Source of the DNA: MED-G82 sp964342675
GTDB taxonomy: Bacteria; Pseudomonadota; Gammaproteobacteria; Magnimaribacterales; D2472
Length of the DNA stretch: 64,000 bases
NCBI GenBank assembly: GCA_964342675.1
Contig: CAYFFR010000001.1
Span: 1-64,000 of the forward strand
Direction: 5' to 3'
Of the stretch, positions 43,828-53,514 are shown one piece after another; the first letter of the stretch is position 1; every line of letters begins with the position of its first letter. A program made the position numbers and the translations under genes. Below the pieces are notes generated by a model. That model ran no database searches, had not been told where the DNA came from, and saw nothing but the letters and a program-made list of their open reading frames with translations.

Positions 43828-44924
43828 TCTTTATCCAAATTCTCTAAAATTTTATCAAACGAGACTATTTTAAAATTCTGGTTATATAAAATTCCATTTG
43901 AATCTGTATTGAAACCATCCTGTATCACCATCATCCCTTTTGGAAAAATTTTAAAATTGCCATTATTGATAGCTATACCATCAGTATCTTGAACTCCATC
44001 TATGTTTGAAGCACCCACTACAATAAAGCTACCAACAAATTGATTAGGATATTTTCTTCTATAAATATTGAAACTTGAATTGCCTTGGGAAGATAAAATA
44101 ATATACCCATCATCTTCTGATGTTCTGTATATTGCCACACCTTCTGGATCACCCACAATATTATGATCTCTAGAATCTATCACATGAATCAAATCTAAAG
44201 ATGATGAGTCATACATTTTTAGGTATCCTTTATTGCCTTCTCTAGAAATCAAAATAAATTGATTTTCATCATCAAAAACACATCCCTCAGCTTCATTACC
44301 AAAAGGAGATGTATTCTTCTCATCTTCAATAAGGTTAATAGTTTTTTCTAATGTTCTGTTGTTTAAGTTCCAATATTGAATATTTTGGCCCTCTTCTTCT
44401 GTTAGGATCGCATATAGATTGTTACCAACAAAGCCAATACAAACTCCATATATATCCATCTTGGCTTGTAGATGAGCATGCTCAATATCCTCTGAAAATG
44501 CGTTATTTGGATTGAGTTTAAAATATTTAAAAAGATTATCAGTTGGAAGTATCCAATAATCTAATGTGCTTGCAGATCTATTCGATGACACTACATGAAG
44601 TTTATTATCGCTGGCCCTTAGATCAATATTATTGATCTTTCCTAATTTAGTGTAGCTAATCTGGTTACCAAAAATATCATAAACATAAATACCAGATTTC
44701 TTATCGGTACCAAAAATTAATGACTCTTGCGGATTGTTAGGATTGAACCATATCGCTGGATCATCAGCTGCATCATTTATAGATATAACTGGCTCAGTTT
44801 CATAATCAGGAGTAACTATAAATGGAACGTCTGCAAAAATATGTAAGCATAAAAAAAAGGCTAGGATTAGGTTGACCTTCCCTATAATCTTAAATCTAGT
44901 TGTTGTAGGTAAATCCGATAGCAT
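43824..44924 (-). CDS. Beta-propeller phytase
   Basis: About 366 residues. After a signal-like segment (KVNLILAFFLCLHIFA) comes the phytase hallmark DAADDPAIWFNPNNPQES, then GIYVYDIFGNQI, INNIDLR, EGCVFDDENQFILISREGNKGY and DPEGVAIY: acidic residues binding calcium and phytate. The enzyme frees phosphate from inositol hexakisphosphate outside the cytoplasm. The ATG at 44924, seven bases after GGA, overlaps the TonB receptor gene by 29 bases; earlier starts are possible. The overlap signals co-translation with the receptor. An inositol-ring or other phosphate ester may be the natural substrate. Confidence 0.9.
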   Translation of the reverse strand: MLSDLPTTTRFKIIGKVNLILAFFLCLHIFADVPFIVTPDYETEPVISINDAADDPAIWFNPNNPQESLIFGTDKKSGIYVYDIFGNQISYTKLGKINNIDLRASDNKLHVVSSNRSASTLDYWILPTDNLFKYFKLNPNNAFSEDIEHAHLQAKMDIYGVCIGFVGNNLYAILTEEEGQNIQYWNLNNRTLEKTINLIEDEKNTSPFGNEAEGCVFDDENQFILISREGNKGYLKMYDSSSLDLIHVIDSRDHNIVGDPEGVAIYRTSEDDGYIILSSQGNSSFNIYRRKYPNQFVGSFIVVGASNIDGVQDTDGIAINNGNFKIFPKGMMVIQDGFNTDSNGILYNQNFKIVSFDKILENLDKD

Positions 44925-47439
44925 AAGAGGTTCCATACTCATCATATTGAGAAAGTCTGTCATTATATCCCCAATAATAAAATTCTGGTCTATCTTCTAT
45001 ATTAGTAATTTCAAATTTAAGTTTTAGATTATCATTAACCCTATAACTAGCTTTTAAATCCCATTGTTTATGAGCAGCAACAAATCTTGAATTTTCTAAC
45101 GATACTTTGTCAATATCATCTTCCTCGTCTGCTAACCAATCTAAGTAATCCCCTCTCGAGTTCATCGCTAAACGGATATCAAAAGATCCTTGATCATATC
45201 CTATAGAAAAGTTTTCTTGCTTATCAGATAGCTTTCTAAAAGGAGAAGTAAATGTCTTATTGTCTTCAAATTTAAACGTGCTATCCCCATCTGTCCAAGT
45301 AACATTTATAGCCACAAATAAGCCATTGAATGGTTCAGGAAGAAATTCAAAATCTTGAGAAAAATTAAATTCAAAGCCGGTAATATCAGACTCATCTGCA
45401 TTTATCCATGTATTGACACCATCATTAAATGTAATGCCATTAACAGTGGCTGTTTTTTGTACAGTTTTATAAATTGCATTATCTATTTGTTTCAGGAATG
45501 CGCCTACGCTAATAAAAGAAAGGTTATCACCATAATATTCCAACGAAATATCAAAGTTGTTTGATTCATAAGGTTCTAAATTGGGGTTTCCATAACTGCC
45601 TTTGATATCATCACCTTGTATTTCTAATTCAAGACTCGGAGCAGTGGCTTTAAATGAAGGTCTGGATAGAGATCTAGAAATGGCTGTTCTTAGTAAGGTA
45701 TTATCATTTATAAAGTATTTATGATTTAAACTCGGTGCAATAAATGTATGGTCTTTGCTTCCTTTTGTGATTTGTCCATTTTGATCAAAAGCAGTTGTAT
45801 CCATCTGCATGTGCTCAACTCTGACACCATAAGTAAGAAGTGAGTTTTCGTATTCAGAACTAACCATTACATAAACTGCAAAAATATCCTCTTTGGTAGA
45901 GAAATCTTCTTGATAAGTTTCGGCTTCATCTAATTCTAGAGAAGAAGTTTGATTTTGAAGTGCATATATTAATGTTGGGCTAGCTTGTGGGCTAAATGTT
46001 TGTCCAACAAAAGGCCAATTAAGATTCTGGGGATTAAAGTCTGCAACAGTTCTCTTATTTGGATCTTTATAAAAGTCTTTGTTTTTATCTACTTCAACTT
46101 CACGCTGTCTATATTTAAGACCAAATTTAATTATTGATGAATCAGCACTTCCAAAGTTGAGATCCTTAGAAAAATCTAATTTAAAAGAAGTTTCTGTGTC
46201 TTCTATGACAGAATTTTCAATCTCTAACTCTTTCCACTTCAAATTACTTGGATTATATGCTTGAAGATAATAATGATTAAGAACTGGCTTTCGAGGATTA
46301 GTGAATAAAATCTGGCCAACAGGTCCAGAAGTATTACTTAAATCCACGCACTCATCTTCACCTATTTCTATATCACATCTGAATGTCAGGTCAACATTAT
46401 CAGTATCATCTTCTTCAGCAAACGAATGGCTTAATTGGAATTCTGTATTCCAATCATTGATTATAGTTTCTCCACCAAAATTAAGAGCGGATATTGTTCT
46501 TATCTCTTCTCTGACCTTAGTCTCGGCATCATGCCTAATTCTATCAGTAAACATTGAGTCAGAAGTTGTGATTCCTGTTGCTCCTATTTTCCCATATTCA
46601 TCCTTCCATCTTAATTCATCATCAATATATTCGTTATAAAATGCATTTAAAAAAATTGAAGTGTCATTTCCGACTAAGAAATTAATATCATAAGTAAATC
46701 CTATTCTTTTTCTAGTTAAGTCATAAAATCTCATCTCCCAATCATCATTCATTTCCTTTAAACCACTTGAATTAGTTTCCCAACCAAATCCAATTTCATT
46801 GTTATACGTGACAATTTGTTTACTTGAATAAGTAAACCCTAAAACATGAGCAGCTAAATCAGATATTTTATTCCCATATGTCATTGCCAGTCTAGGATTG
46901 TCACTTGATGTAGCATTCTCATTATATTGAGTATCCAACTTAATCTTTATCAGTTCACCATCTAAGTCAGTAGGTCTTTTTGTTTTAAAATCAATTCTTC
47001 CGCCAATAGAATCAGCGTCTTGATCGGGAGTTAAACTTTTAGATACTTCTATAGAATCTAATAGCTCAGTTGGTAGTCCATCTAACATAACACTTCTATC
47101 ACCTTCTGGTGCAGGCATTAATGCTCCATTTATAGAAACTGAATTAAGATCTGAGCTTAATCCCCTGATAGAAACGTATCTACCCTCACCTTGGTCATTC
47201 TCAATGGAAATACCTGATAATCTTCTAATAGCTTCGGCTGCAGTAGTATCAGGAAATTCACCAAGAGCATCTGAATCAACTACAGAAATAATCTTATTAC
47301 TTTCTCTTTGTTTATCAATTGCAGATATTAAGCTCGCCTTTGAACCAACAACAATAACTTCTTCAACTACATCGATAGTATTTGTATTTTGTGAGTGAAT
47401 TATTAATGGGATAAGTGTAATAAATAGAATTTTTTTCAT
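44896..47439 (-). CDS. TonB-dependent receptor, phytase-linked
   Basis: 847 residues. A short signal (KKILFITLIPLIIHSQN) is followed by a TonB box-like VEEVIVVGSKASL, a plug domain (EAIRRLSGISIENDQGEGRYVSIRGLSSDLNSV in parts), and a barrel ending in YGTSYAIGFTYNN, the aromatic tail. This plug pattern (PAPEGDRSVMLDGLPTELLDSIEVSK) is seen in receptors for sugars and phosphorylated compounds. With a phytase gene overlapping its end, inositol phosphates or other phosphate esters are the likely ligand. A Pho-box-like promoter lies just upstream. Confidence 0.93.
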   Translation of the reverse strand: MKKILFITLIPLIIHSQNTNTIDVVEEVIVVGSKASLISAIDKQRESNKIISVVDSDALGEFPDTTAAEAIRRLSGISIENDQGEGRYVSIRGLSSDLNSVSINGALMPAPEGDRSVMLDGLPTELLDSIEVSKSLTPDQDADSIGGRIDFKTKRPTDLDGELIKIKLDTQYNENATSSDNPRLAMTYGNKISDLAAHVLGFTYSSKQIVTYNNEIGFGWETNSSGLKEMNDDWEMRFYDLTRKRIGFTYDINFLVGNDTSIFLNAFYNEYIDDELRWKDEYGKIGATGITTSDSMFTDRIRHDAETKVREEIRTISALNFGGETIINDWNTEFQLSHSFAEEDDTDNVDLTFRCDIEIGEDECVDLSNTSGPVGQILFTNPRKPVLNHYYLQAYNPSNLKWKELEIENSVIEDTETSFKLDFSKDLNFGSADSSIIKFGLKYRQREVEVDKNKDFYKDPNKRTVADFNPQNLNWPFVGQTFSPQASPTLIYALQNQTSSLELDEAETYQEDFSTKEDIFAVYVMVSSEYENSLLTYGVRVEHMQMDTTAFDQNGQITKGSKDHTFIAPSLNHKYFINDNTLLRTAISRSLSRPSFKATAPSLELEIQGDDIKGSYGNPNLEPYESNNFDISLEYYGDNLSFISVGAFLKQIDNAIYKTVQKTATVNGITFNDGVNTWINADESDITGFEFNFSQDFEFLPEPFNGLFVAINVTWTDGDSTFKFEDNKTFTSPFRKLSDKQENFSIGYDQGSFDIRLAMNSRGDYLDWLADEEDDIDKVSLENSRFVAAHKQWDLKASYRVNDNLKLKFEITNIEDRPEFYYWGYNDRLSQYDEYGTSYAIGFTYNN

Positions 47440-47462
47440 AATTCTTTTATTTGTTGCATAAG

Positions 47463-47496
47463 ATTATAGAAATCATATGTGTCATCTTTGTGAAGA
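47463..47496 (-). promoter_or_regulatory. Candidate Pho box and -10 for the phytase-receptor operon
   Basis: Minus strand TCTTCAC-AAAG-ATGACAC (47479-47496) is a direct repeat with an 11-base period. Exactly ten bases downstream is a perfect TATAAT (47463-47468), the geometry of PhoB-dependent promoters where the box replaces the -35. The predicted start is about 17 bases before the receptor ATG. The PiT transporter has the same layout. Confidence 0.55.
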
Positions 47497-47589
47497 TATA
47501 AAAATCATTTAGCCACATTATTGGAACATTTTGTTTCTTAATTTTTTATCAATATTGTAATTAATTAAACATTTGTCGATAATAAATCT

Positions 47590-48180
47590 ATGGAAGGATT
47601 AGCAAAACAAGCCAGAAGCCTTAAAAGGATTAATAAGCTCTTGGATACTGCTCATGAACTTCTAGAAACAGATTCAATTGATAAAATAACGATTGCAAAC
47701 CTCGCTAAACTATCAGAATTAAAACGTACATCTACATATAAATTTTTTCCTGACCCTGATCATATAAAAATAGCTTTAATCAAAAGGTACATAAATGAAT
47801 TAAATGAATCTATAAATGCAATGATGACTAATGATAGTCATTTTGATCATCAGCTATGTATGACTGATATGGTTAAAGTCATATTTGATTATTTTCAGAA
47901 TAACATTCCAGCACAAAAGATGATCTTACAAAATACTGTATCGCCTCCAGTCAATAGTCAACTTCTACATAAATTAGCTAAATCTTTATTAAAAAAAATA
48001 GAAAATAAAAAATCATTACCTAATATGTTTAATAAAGAAGGAGTTTTTTTGGTGATTACTCAAATCATTATTTCAATATTTTCTTTGAGTGCAAAAGAAA
48101 ATGAACGATTAGATGAAGTTGGTTTCAATGAAGCCAATCGTTCTTCATATGCTTATTTCCTAAGCTGTACTACAAAATAA
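47590..48180 (+). CDS. TetR-family transcriptional regulator
   Basis: 196 residues. The N-terminal helix-turn-helix is DKITIANLAKLSELKRTSTYKFFPDPDHIKIALIKRYI in two parts (about 31-70), with the usual TYKFF. The C-terminal ligand domain is long and poorly conserved (NNIPAQKMILQNTV). It is divergent from the phytase-receptor operon and may control it or its own gene by sensing a ligand. No exact palindrome was found in the 150-base gap. Confidence 0.88.
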   Translation: MEGLAKQARSLKRINKLLDTAHELLETDSIDKITIANLAKLSELKRTSTYKFFPDPDHIKIALIKRYINELNESINAMMTNDSHFDHQLCMTDMVKVIFDYFQNNIPAQKMILQNTVSPPVNSQLLHKLAKSLLKKIENKKSLPNMFNKEGVFLVITQIIISIFSLSAKENERLDEVGFNEANRSSYAYFLSCTTK

Positions 48181-48193
48181 AATATTAAATTAA

Positions 48194-48673
48194 TTAAGCT
48201 GAGCCCGCAAAAATTACTTTAAGCATATCATCTTCTATTTTGCTTTGAAGTGTTGAGGTAGCCGTAAAAGTTGTCTTGCAGATAAGCCAAGAGTCATTTA
48301 TTTTAATATATTCATCATCATATTTACCATTCAAGGTTGTAAGGAACTGATCATCAGTATTAATTAAGCTATATGTTAATTTCCAAATACCTTTAGCATT
48401 GTTCGGATCAATAATATTAATGATGGGGTTGTGAGCATGGTGAGCCTCAACCATATAAGAATGGCAAGCTACATTAGTGAAAACATCACCTAAATCTTCT
48501 CTGTTATCAAAGACGCCAACTGCGCCATAATCTATTTCACACTGGCCTTTAACAAATGTAGATAACATAGATTGGACATCCTTTTCATCACAAGCATTTA
48601 AATAAGTATGTTTTAGATTTTTTATTTCTTGAATATCTTCTAGGATTCTTAGTCTTTCTTCTATATCAGACAT
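48194..48673 (-). CDS. NTF2/SnoaL-like protein
   Basis: 159 residues with the SnoaL opening IEERLRILEDIQEIKNLKHTYL and a core of CEIDYGAVGVFDN, AHHAHNPIIN, WKLTYSLINTDDQ and INDSWLICKTTFTA. It is a ketosteroid isomerase-like fold with no evident catalytic set. It overlaps the PiT transporter gene by eight bases and is co-translated with it, though no known link joins the two. Confidence 0.82.
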   Translation of the reverse strand: MSDIEERLRILEDIQEIKNLKHTYLNACDEKDVQSMLSTFVKGQCEIDYGAVGVFDNREDLGDVFTNVACHSYMVEAHHAHNPIINIIDPNNAKGIWKLTYSLINTDDQFLTTLNGKYDDEYIKINDSWLICKTTFTATSTLQSKIEDDMLKVIFAGSA

Positions 48674-49931
48674 TTTCTACACCAAAAGTAATTAACAATG
48701 CTCTTATAAGACTATAAAACATTATTGTAAATGCTGCACCAACAGGAATGGTAATAATCCAAGACATAAAAATATTAAGAATAACTTTTAAGTTTAATTT
48801 CTTTGCATTATGCGCTAGTCCAACGCCAATAACACCACCAATTAGAGTATGGGTTGTTGAGATGGGTAACCCTAAATATGATGCAAATACAACAGTGGAT
48901 GCCGTAGCTAAATTTGCACTAAAACCAAAAGATGGAGTCAATTTAGTAATTTTTTTACCTACAGTCTTTATAACCTTATGGCCATAAGTAGCTAGGCCAA
49001 AAACTATTCCAATTCCACCTAATAACAAAATCCAAATATTTAACTTAGACTCTGCTCCTAAACCACCATCACCTACAGCAGATACTATTGCTGCTAGTGG
49101 CCCTATAGCATTAGCTACATCATTAGACCCATGAGCAAATGCCATTGCACATGCAGCAACAACCATTAATAAGGAAAAAGCAACCTCTATACCACCTCTG
49201 CTATTAATAATTTCTTGTTTAATTCGTAAATAAAAAAATGAGATTATTCCTAAGAAAATGCTACCAAAAACACTTATATATAATGACTGTACATCCGTAA
49301 GATCGACCTCCACATACTTTAATCCTTTCTGAAAAGTGACTTGTAGAATTACAAACAACAAGATTGTTACATAGACAGGTATCAATCTAATAGCCATGGT
49401 TGATCGTTTGTCGCTATCAAAAATTAATTTTTTAATGGAAAAAAAGATTAGAAATGCAATTACTCCAGATAATATAGGTGAAGTTATCCAACTAGACCCT
49501 ATTTCTGTAACCTTATCCCAACTTATTGCATCTCCACCCTTAGTGACCCAAACAAAACCAATAATTGCGCCGACAATAGAGTGGGTCGTAGAAACTGGCC
49601 ATCCTTTTCTACTCGCTATATATAACCACGACCCTGCTGCAAGCAAAGTAGACATCATTCCAATAATAAAGATATTAACATTGTCTTGATAAATATTTGG
49701 GTCAACAATTTCTTTTCTGATAGTATCAGTCACTCCTCCGCCTGCAAGAAAAGCTCCAAGAAATTCAAATATTGCAGCAATGATAACTGCTTGTTTCAAT
49801 GTAAGCGCCTTACTACCAACAGAAGTACCCATTGCATTAGCAACATCATTGGCACCAATACCCCATGCAGTAAAAAAACCTAAGATGCAAGCAATTGCAA
49901 TAATAACTGTGGGTTCAAAAAAAAGTTCCAT
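48666..49931 (-). CDS. Inorganic phosphate transporter (PiT family)
   Basis: 421 residues, about ten helices. The two inverted repeat signatures are GIGANDVANAMGTSVGSKALTLKQA and FAHGSNDVANAIGPLAAIV, with PVSTTHSIVGAIIG and PISTTHTLIGGVIG. PiT carriers import phosphate or metal phosphate with H+ or Na+. It lies between the phytase locus and the polyphosphate genes, with a Pho-box-like promoter, suggesting phosphate-starvation control. Confidence 0.95.
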   Translation of the reverse strand: MELFFEPTVIIAIACILGFFTAWGIGANDVANAMGTSVGSKALTLKQAVIIAAIFEFLGAFLAGGGVTDTIRKEIVDPNIYQDNVNIFIIGMMSTLLAAGSWLYIASRKGWPVSTTHSIVGAIIGFVWVTKGGDAISWDKVTEIGSSWITSPILSGVIAFLIFFSIKKLIFDSDKRSTMAIRLIPVYVTILLFVILQVTFQKGLKYVEVDLTDVQSLYISVFGSIFLGIISFFYLRIKQEIINSRGGIEVAFSLLMVVAACAMAFAHGSNDVANAIGPLAAIVSAVGDGGLGAESKLNIWILLLGGIGIVFGLATYGHKVIKTVGKKITKLTPSFGFSANLATASTVVFASYLGLPISTTHTLIGGVIGVGLAHNAKKLNLKVILNIFMSWIITIPVGAAFTIMFYSLIRALLITFGVENV

Positions 49932-49950
49932 ATATAATTCTTTTATCTTT

Positions 49951-49984
49951 AGCCTAAACTAAAAATGTGTCAAATTAGTGAAAA
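49951..49984 (-). promoter_or_regulatory. Candidate Pho box and -10 for the PiT transporter gene
   Basis: Minus strand TTTTCAC-TAAT-TTGACAC (49967-49984), again an 11-base direct repeat. A TAGGCT (49951-49956) follows exactly ten bases later, weaker as a -10. TTGACA could also be an ordinary -35 with TAAAGA 16 bases on. It resembles the 47479-47496 element in nine of 14 half-site bases or better. Confidence 0.5.
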
Positions 49985-50031
49985 GATTGTACTTTATTAT
50001 GAATAGAACAAATATCCTTTAAGATATAAAA

Positions 50032-50868
50032 ATGATTATCTCATTTGACCAAAGAGAATATAAAAAATTAAATGATAAAGCATATACTCTTGAGAAAAGA
50101 AGGCTCCAAATTGAGCTATTAAAACTTCAAGAAGACGTAATTAAAAATAAAAGAAGAATATGTCTAGTTTTTGAAGGAAGAGATACGGCTGGTAAAAGTT
50201 CAACTATTAAATTCTTTTCACAACACCTAATACCTAAAAATTTTAATTACGTTCAACTAGGTATTCCAAATAAATGGGAATCTACTCATTGGTTCAAAAG
50301 ATGGGAAAAAGCTCTCCCTAAGAAGGGTCAAATAAATTTCTTAGATAGAAGTTGGTACACGAGAGCTCTAACAGAACCCGTTATGGGTTATTGTTCTGAA
50401 ACTCAATACAGAGAATTTATGAAAAGAGTTATTCCATGGGAACAAAGGTTATTAGAAAAAGGTTATGAAATAATTAAATTCTATTTTTCTCTTACTAAAG
50501 ATCAACAAAAAAGAAGAATGAAAGCTAGAAAGGAATCTAGACTCAAGTACTGGAAATTATCACCCAATGATGAAGGAATAGTAACTAAATGGGATGCTTT
50601 TAGTCTTTATAAAGACCAGATGTTTGAAAAAACTGCTCTAGAGAAACTTCCTTGGGTAGTTATTAATGCGAATAATAAAATGATAGCTAGATTAACAGCA
50701 TTAAGATTTTTACTTAACCAAATTGGATATGAAAATAAAAAATTACTTAAGCCTTTAGCATGGTCAAAAAAAATAAATAATTATAAGGTTTCTTTAGAAG
50801 GTGTTGAGTTTGATAATCTTAATTATGATCAATTTATGATTCTAACAAAGTACAGTGATGATATTTGA
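50032..50868 (+). CDS. ppk2: Polyphosphate kinase 2 (PPK2)
   Basis: 278 residues. Walker A is FEGRDTAGKSSTIKFF (49-57 core), Walker B is INFLDRSWYTRA with Asp105, and VIPWEQRLLEKGYEIIKFYFSLTKDQQKRRMKARKE in parts matches the PPK2 lid arginines. PPK2 transfers phosphate between polyphosphate and NDP or NMP, here probably to make GTP or ATP from stored polyphosphate. It is followed after three bases by the exopolyphosphatase gene. Confidence 0.94.
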   Translation: MIISFDQREYKKLNDKAYTLEKRRLQIELLKLQEDVIKNKRRICLVFEGRDTAGKSSTIKFFSQHLIPKNFNYVQLGIPNKWESTHWFKRWEKALPKKGQINFLDRSWYTRALTEPVMGYCSETQYREFMKRVIPWEQRLLEKGYEIIKFYFSLTKDQQKRRMKARKESRLKYWKLSPNDEGIVTKWDAFSLYKDQMFEKTALEKLPWVVINANNKMIARLTALRFLLNQIGYENKKLLKPLAWSKKINNYKVSLEGVEFDNLNYDQFMILTKYSDDI

Positions 50869-50871
50869 AAC

Positions 50872-51729
50872 ATGAAAATTGCATCTATAGATATTGGAAC
50901 AAATGCTGTTAAAGCTAAAATTTTTATGACTTCACCGACTCTAATTGAATTTTGTGAAGGTATGAGATCGCCGATGAGGCTTGGGACTGATGTATTTATT
51001 GATGGCATGCTATCTAATAAGAGTATTAATAAGTTAATAAAAGTTTTAAAAGAATATATTGATCATTTTAAAATCAATAGCATTGACCACTTTGAAATAG
51101 TTGCTACATCAGCTTTTAGAGATACACAAAACTCTGAAGAAGCCAGAAGAATTGTAGAAAATAAAATAGAGCATCCTATTCGAATTATTTCTGGATTAGA
51201 AGAAGCAAAATTAATTGGGCTGCACCCGAAGGTAGAAAATAAGAAAGATAGTGTTTTTGTTGATTTAGGTGGAGGAAGTACTGAATTTTTTTATATTCAT
51301 AAAAATAAACGAGTTATTAAATCTTTCCAGCTTGGAGCAGTTAGAAATATGTTAAGAAAAGACTCTCCTTCTGAATGGAATAAATTATCTAGATGGCTCA
51401 AAATCATACCAAATAAGAAAAAGCTCATTGGAATTGGAGGAAACATAAGATCTTTTCTGCAAATTAATGAATCTAATAGGATTAGTCAGAAAGCTTTTAT
51501 CAATGCAAAAGATAGTTTAAACAAGCTAACATTCCAGGAGAAAATTCATAAGTATAATTTTTCTCAAGACAGAGCTGATGTTATTGATTACGCTATGAGT
51601 GTGTATGAATTTATTCTTAATAGAACAAACATTACATCCATTCAATCAACAAAATGGGGTGTATCTGATTCAATTGCTGTAAAGTTATATCATGAGCTTT
51701 ACTCAGGAGAACTTACAATCAATAATTAA
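50872..51729 (+). CDS. Exopolyphosphatase-like protein (Ppx/GppA), short form
   Basis: 285 residues. The ASKHA-fold phosphate loops are SIDIGTNAVKAKIF (about 5-18) and VDLGGGSTEFF (near 138); GIGGNIRSF completes the site. It corresponds to domains I-II only, lacking the C-terminal HD-like domain of E. coli Ppx (513 residues), a known short form. It either trims polyphosphate or cleaves pppGpp. It is paired with ppk2. Confidence 0.9.
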   Translation: MKIASIDIGTNAVKAKIFMTSPTLIEFCEGMRSPMRLGTDVFIDGMLSNKSINKLIKVLKEYIDHFKINSIDHFEIVATSAFRDTQNSEEARRIVENKIEHPIRIISGLEEAKLIGLHPKVENKKDSVFVDLGGGSTEFFYIHKNKRVIKSFQLGAVRNMLRKDSPSEWNKLSRWLKIIPNKKKLIGIGGNIRSFLQINESNRISQKAFINAKDSLNKLTFQEKIHKYNFSQDRADVIDYAMSVYEFILNRTNITSIQSTKWGVSDSIAVKLYHELYSGELTINN

Positions 51730-51747
51730 AATAACCAACAGAACTTT

Positions 51748-53508
51748 TTAATCAACTGATTTTAGAGTGAACCAAAATCTTGATCCACCTTTTTTTCTTG
51801 GCATCACACCAACATCACCACCCAATTGATCTACTAAATGTTTAACTATAGCTAATCCAAGCCCGCTGCCTCTATCTGATTCAGCTCTTGCTTTAGCAGT
51901 CCTATAAAATCTATTAAAAATAAGCTTTCTTTCTGGCTCTTCTACTCCAACTCCATCGTCTAAAATAGATACTTTAGTATGGTCTTTTGTTTTTCTTAGC
52001 TTGATTTCTATTTTTTTATCTGGATTACTGTATTTAATAGAGTTTTCAATTAAGTTGTTTAGAATTTGCTCTATAGCTTCTTTATCAGCATAAACAAAAA
52101 CATCTCCGCTATAATCAAAAATAAACTCTATATTCTTTTTTTTTGCTAGATTCTTTAATCCATCTAGCACATGATTAATCTCATGTTTTAAATCAATTTT
52201 TTCAATATTAAAATGCTGGTCACCATATTCAATTCTCGATAAATCAATAAGTCTAGAAATCATTTCTGACAACCTAACTGAGTTATGTAAAATTGCTTTA
52301 GTAAATCGATTAGCTGTTCTCTTGTCATCTAAAGCACCGTCTAATAGGGTCTCCGAGTTTGCCCTAATAACACTTACAGGTGTATTTAATTCGTGTGATA
52401 AATTTGCAATAAAATCCCTTCTCATAGAATCCATTTGCCTAAGTTGTGTTTCATCATGTAAAACGAGTATTAATTCCTTTGTAGCTTTTGCCTTATTAAT
52501 TTGAGCTAAAATCCATTTAACATCGTTATCTTTAATTGCATGTTCAAATTCCAAAGCATATTTACCTTTTTTAGAAGCCTGACTAAATAATTGTTGTATT
52601 GGTTTAATTTGAATATCATCAACATGCACATCATCAATATCATCGATTTGAAGAATGTTTAATGCTTCATCATTACTAAAAGTAACTATTCCATCTTCAC
52701 TAAAAACAATAATGCCTTGACCTAAGTCATCTAAAACTCTTCCAAATTGATCTCGTTGTTTGGCTATTAAACCTATCTGATTTTTTAAATCGATTGATAT
52801 AGAAGAGATGCTTCTTGCTACAGAACCAATTTCATCAGGTCTTTTTGTAGGTAGGGATTTAATGGTTTTCTTTTTTAAATTACCTCTGACTAATAAATTA
52901 GCAGCTTTTTCTAAGTCAAAAAGGTTATCTCGAGCATAATTACCTGCGATTATGCTTGCTAATATGGCTACGATGAAAGCGACAGCAAGAATTAAGTTAA
53001 TTGAGGTATTTAAAGAATTAAAAGCTTCATCAAAATATATATTAGGCACAGCTATTCTAATAATGTTTGGAGATTTGGTTGACTGGTCTAAAATAGCAAA
53101 ATAAAGCATTTCTTTTTTTACGGTATCGCTATATCTTCTACTCCAACCCATACCATCTTTAAATGCATCAATAACCTCGGGTCTAGATCCGTGGTTATCT
53201 ATTCCATCAAGATCATTAACCGCAATATCCGAATCGCCTAATACTTTACCGTCATGAGAAATTAAAGTAATTCTAGAGTCTGCAGCTTGAGAGTATTTAT
53301 CTATCTGATCTTTTAAAGAATTCCGATCTTCATATTCGGAGATATTTCCTAAATTCTCTTTAAGAATTTGTCCTTGTTTTTGGAGTTCAGTTTCTATTTG
53401 TGTTTGAAGTTTAGTGCCTAAATCTCTTTCAGCTACTATAAAAGCTATGATTAAGCCTATCGACAAACATGATAGTACAATAAAAAATATTCGAGTTCTG
53501 ATTCCCAT
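51748..53508 (-). CDS. phoR: Phosphate-regulon-type sensor histidine kinase (PhoR-like)
   Basis: 586 residues. A first membrane helix (8-27), a periplasmic sensor domain (about 28-160), a second helix (165-187), a HAMP, a PAS domain (GRVLDDLGQGIIVFSEDG), the His box FIANLSHELNTPV with His372, then NLIENSIKYS, DDGVGV and GSGLGLAIV. The large periplasmic region differs from enterobacterial PhoR and recalls Bacillus-type PhoR. It lies seven bases after phoB, and the setting supports the phosphate role. Confidence 0.9.
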   Translation of the reverse strand: MGIRTRIFFIVLSCLSIGLIIAFIVAERDLGTKLQTQIETELQKQGQILKENLGNISEYEDRNSLKDQIDKYSQAADSRITLISHDGKVLGDSDIAVNDLDGIDNHGSRPEVIDAFKDGMGWSRRYSDTVKKEMLYFAILDQSTKSPNIIRIAVPNIYFDEAFNSLNTSINLILAVAFIVAILASIIAGNYARDNLFDLEKAANLLVRGNLKKKTIKSLPTKRPDEIGSVARSISSISIDLKNQIGLIAKQRDQFGRVLDDLGQGIIVFSEDGIVTFSNDEALNILQIDDIDDVHVDDIQIKPIQQLFSQASKKGKYALEFEHAIKDNDVKWILAQINKAKATKELILVLHDETQLRQMDSMRRDFIANLSHELNTPVSVIRANSETLLDGALDDKRTANRFTKAILHNSVRLSEMISRLIDLSRIEYGDQHFNIEKIDLKHEINHVLDGLKNLAKKKNIEFIFDYSGDVFVYADKEAIEQILNNLIENSIKYSNPDKKIEIKLRKTKDHTKVSILDDGVGVEEPERKLIFNRFYRTAKARAESDRGSGLGLAIVKHLVDQLGGDVGVMPRKKGGSRFWFTLKSVD

Positions 53509-53514
53509 TAATAG

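Noticed and set aside
45355..46639. Open frames on the plus strand opposite the phytase-linked receptor gene
   Set aside because: They mirror the codon pattern of a well-supported receptor gene and show no known motifs.
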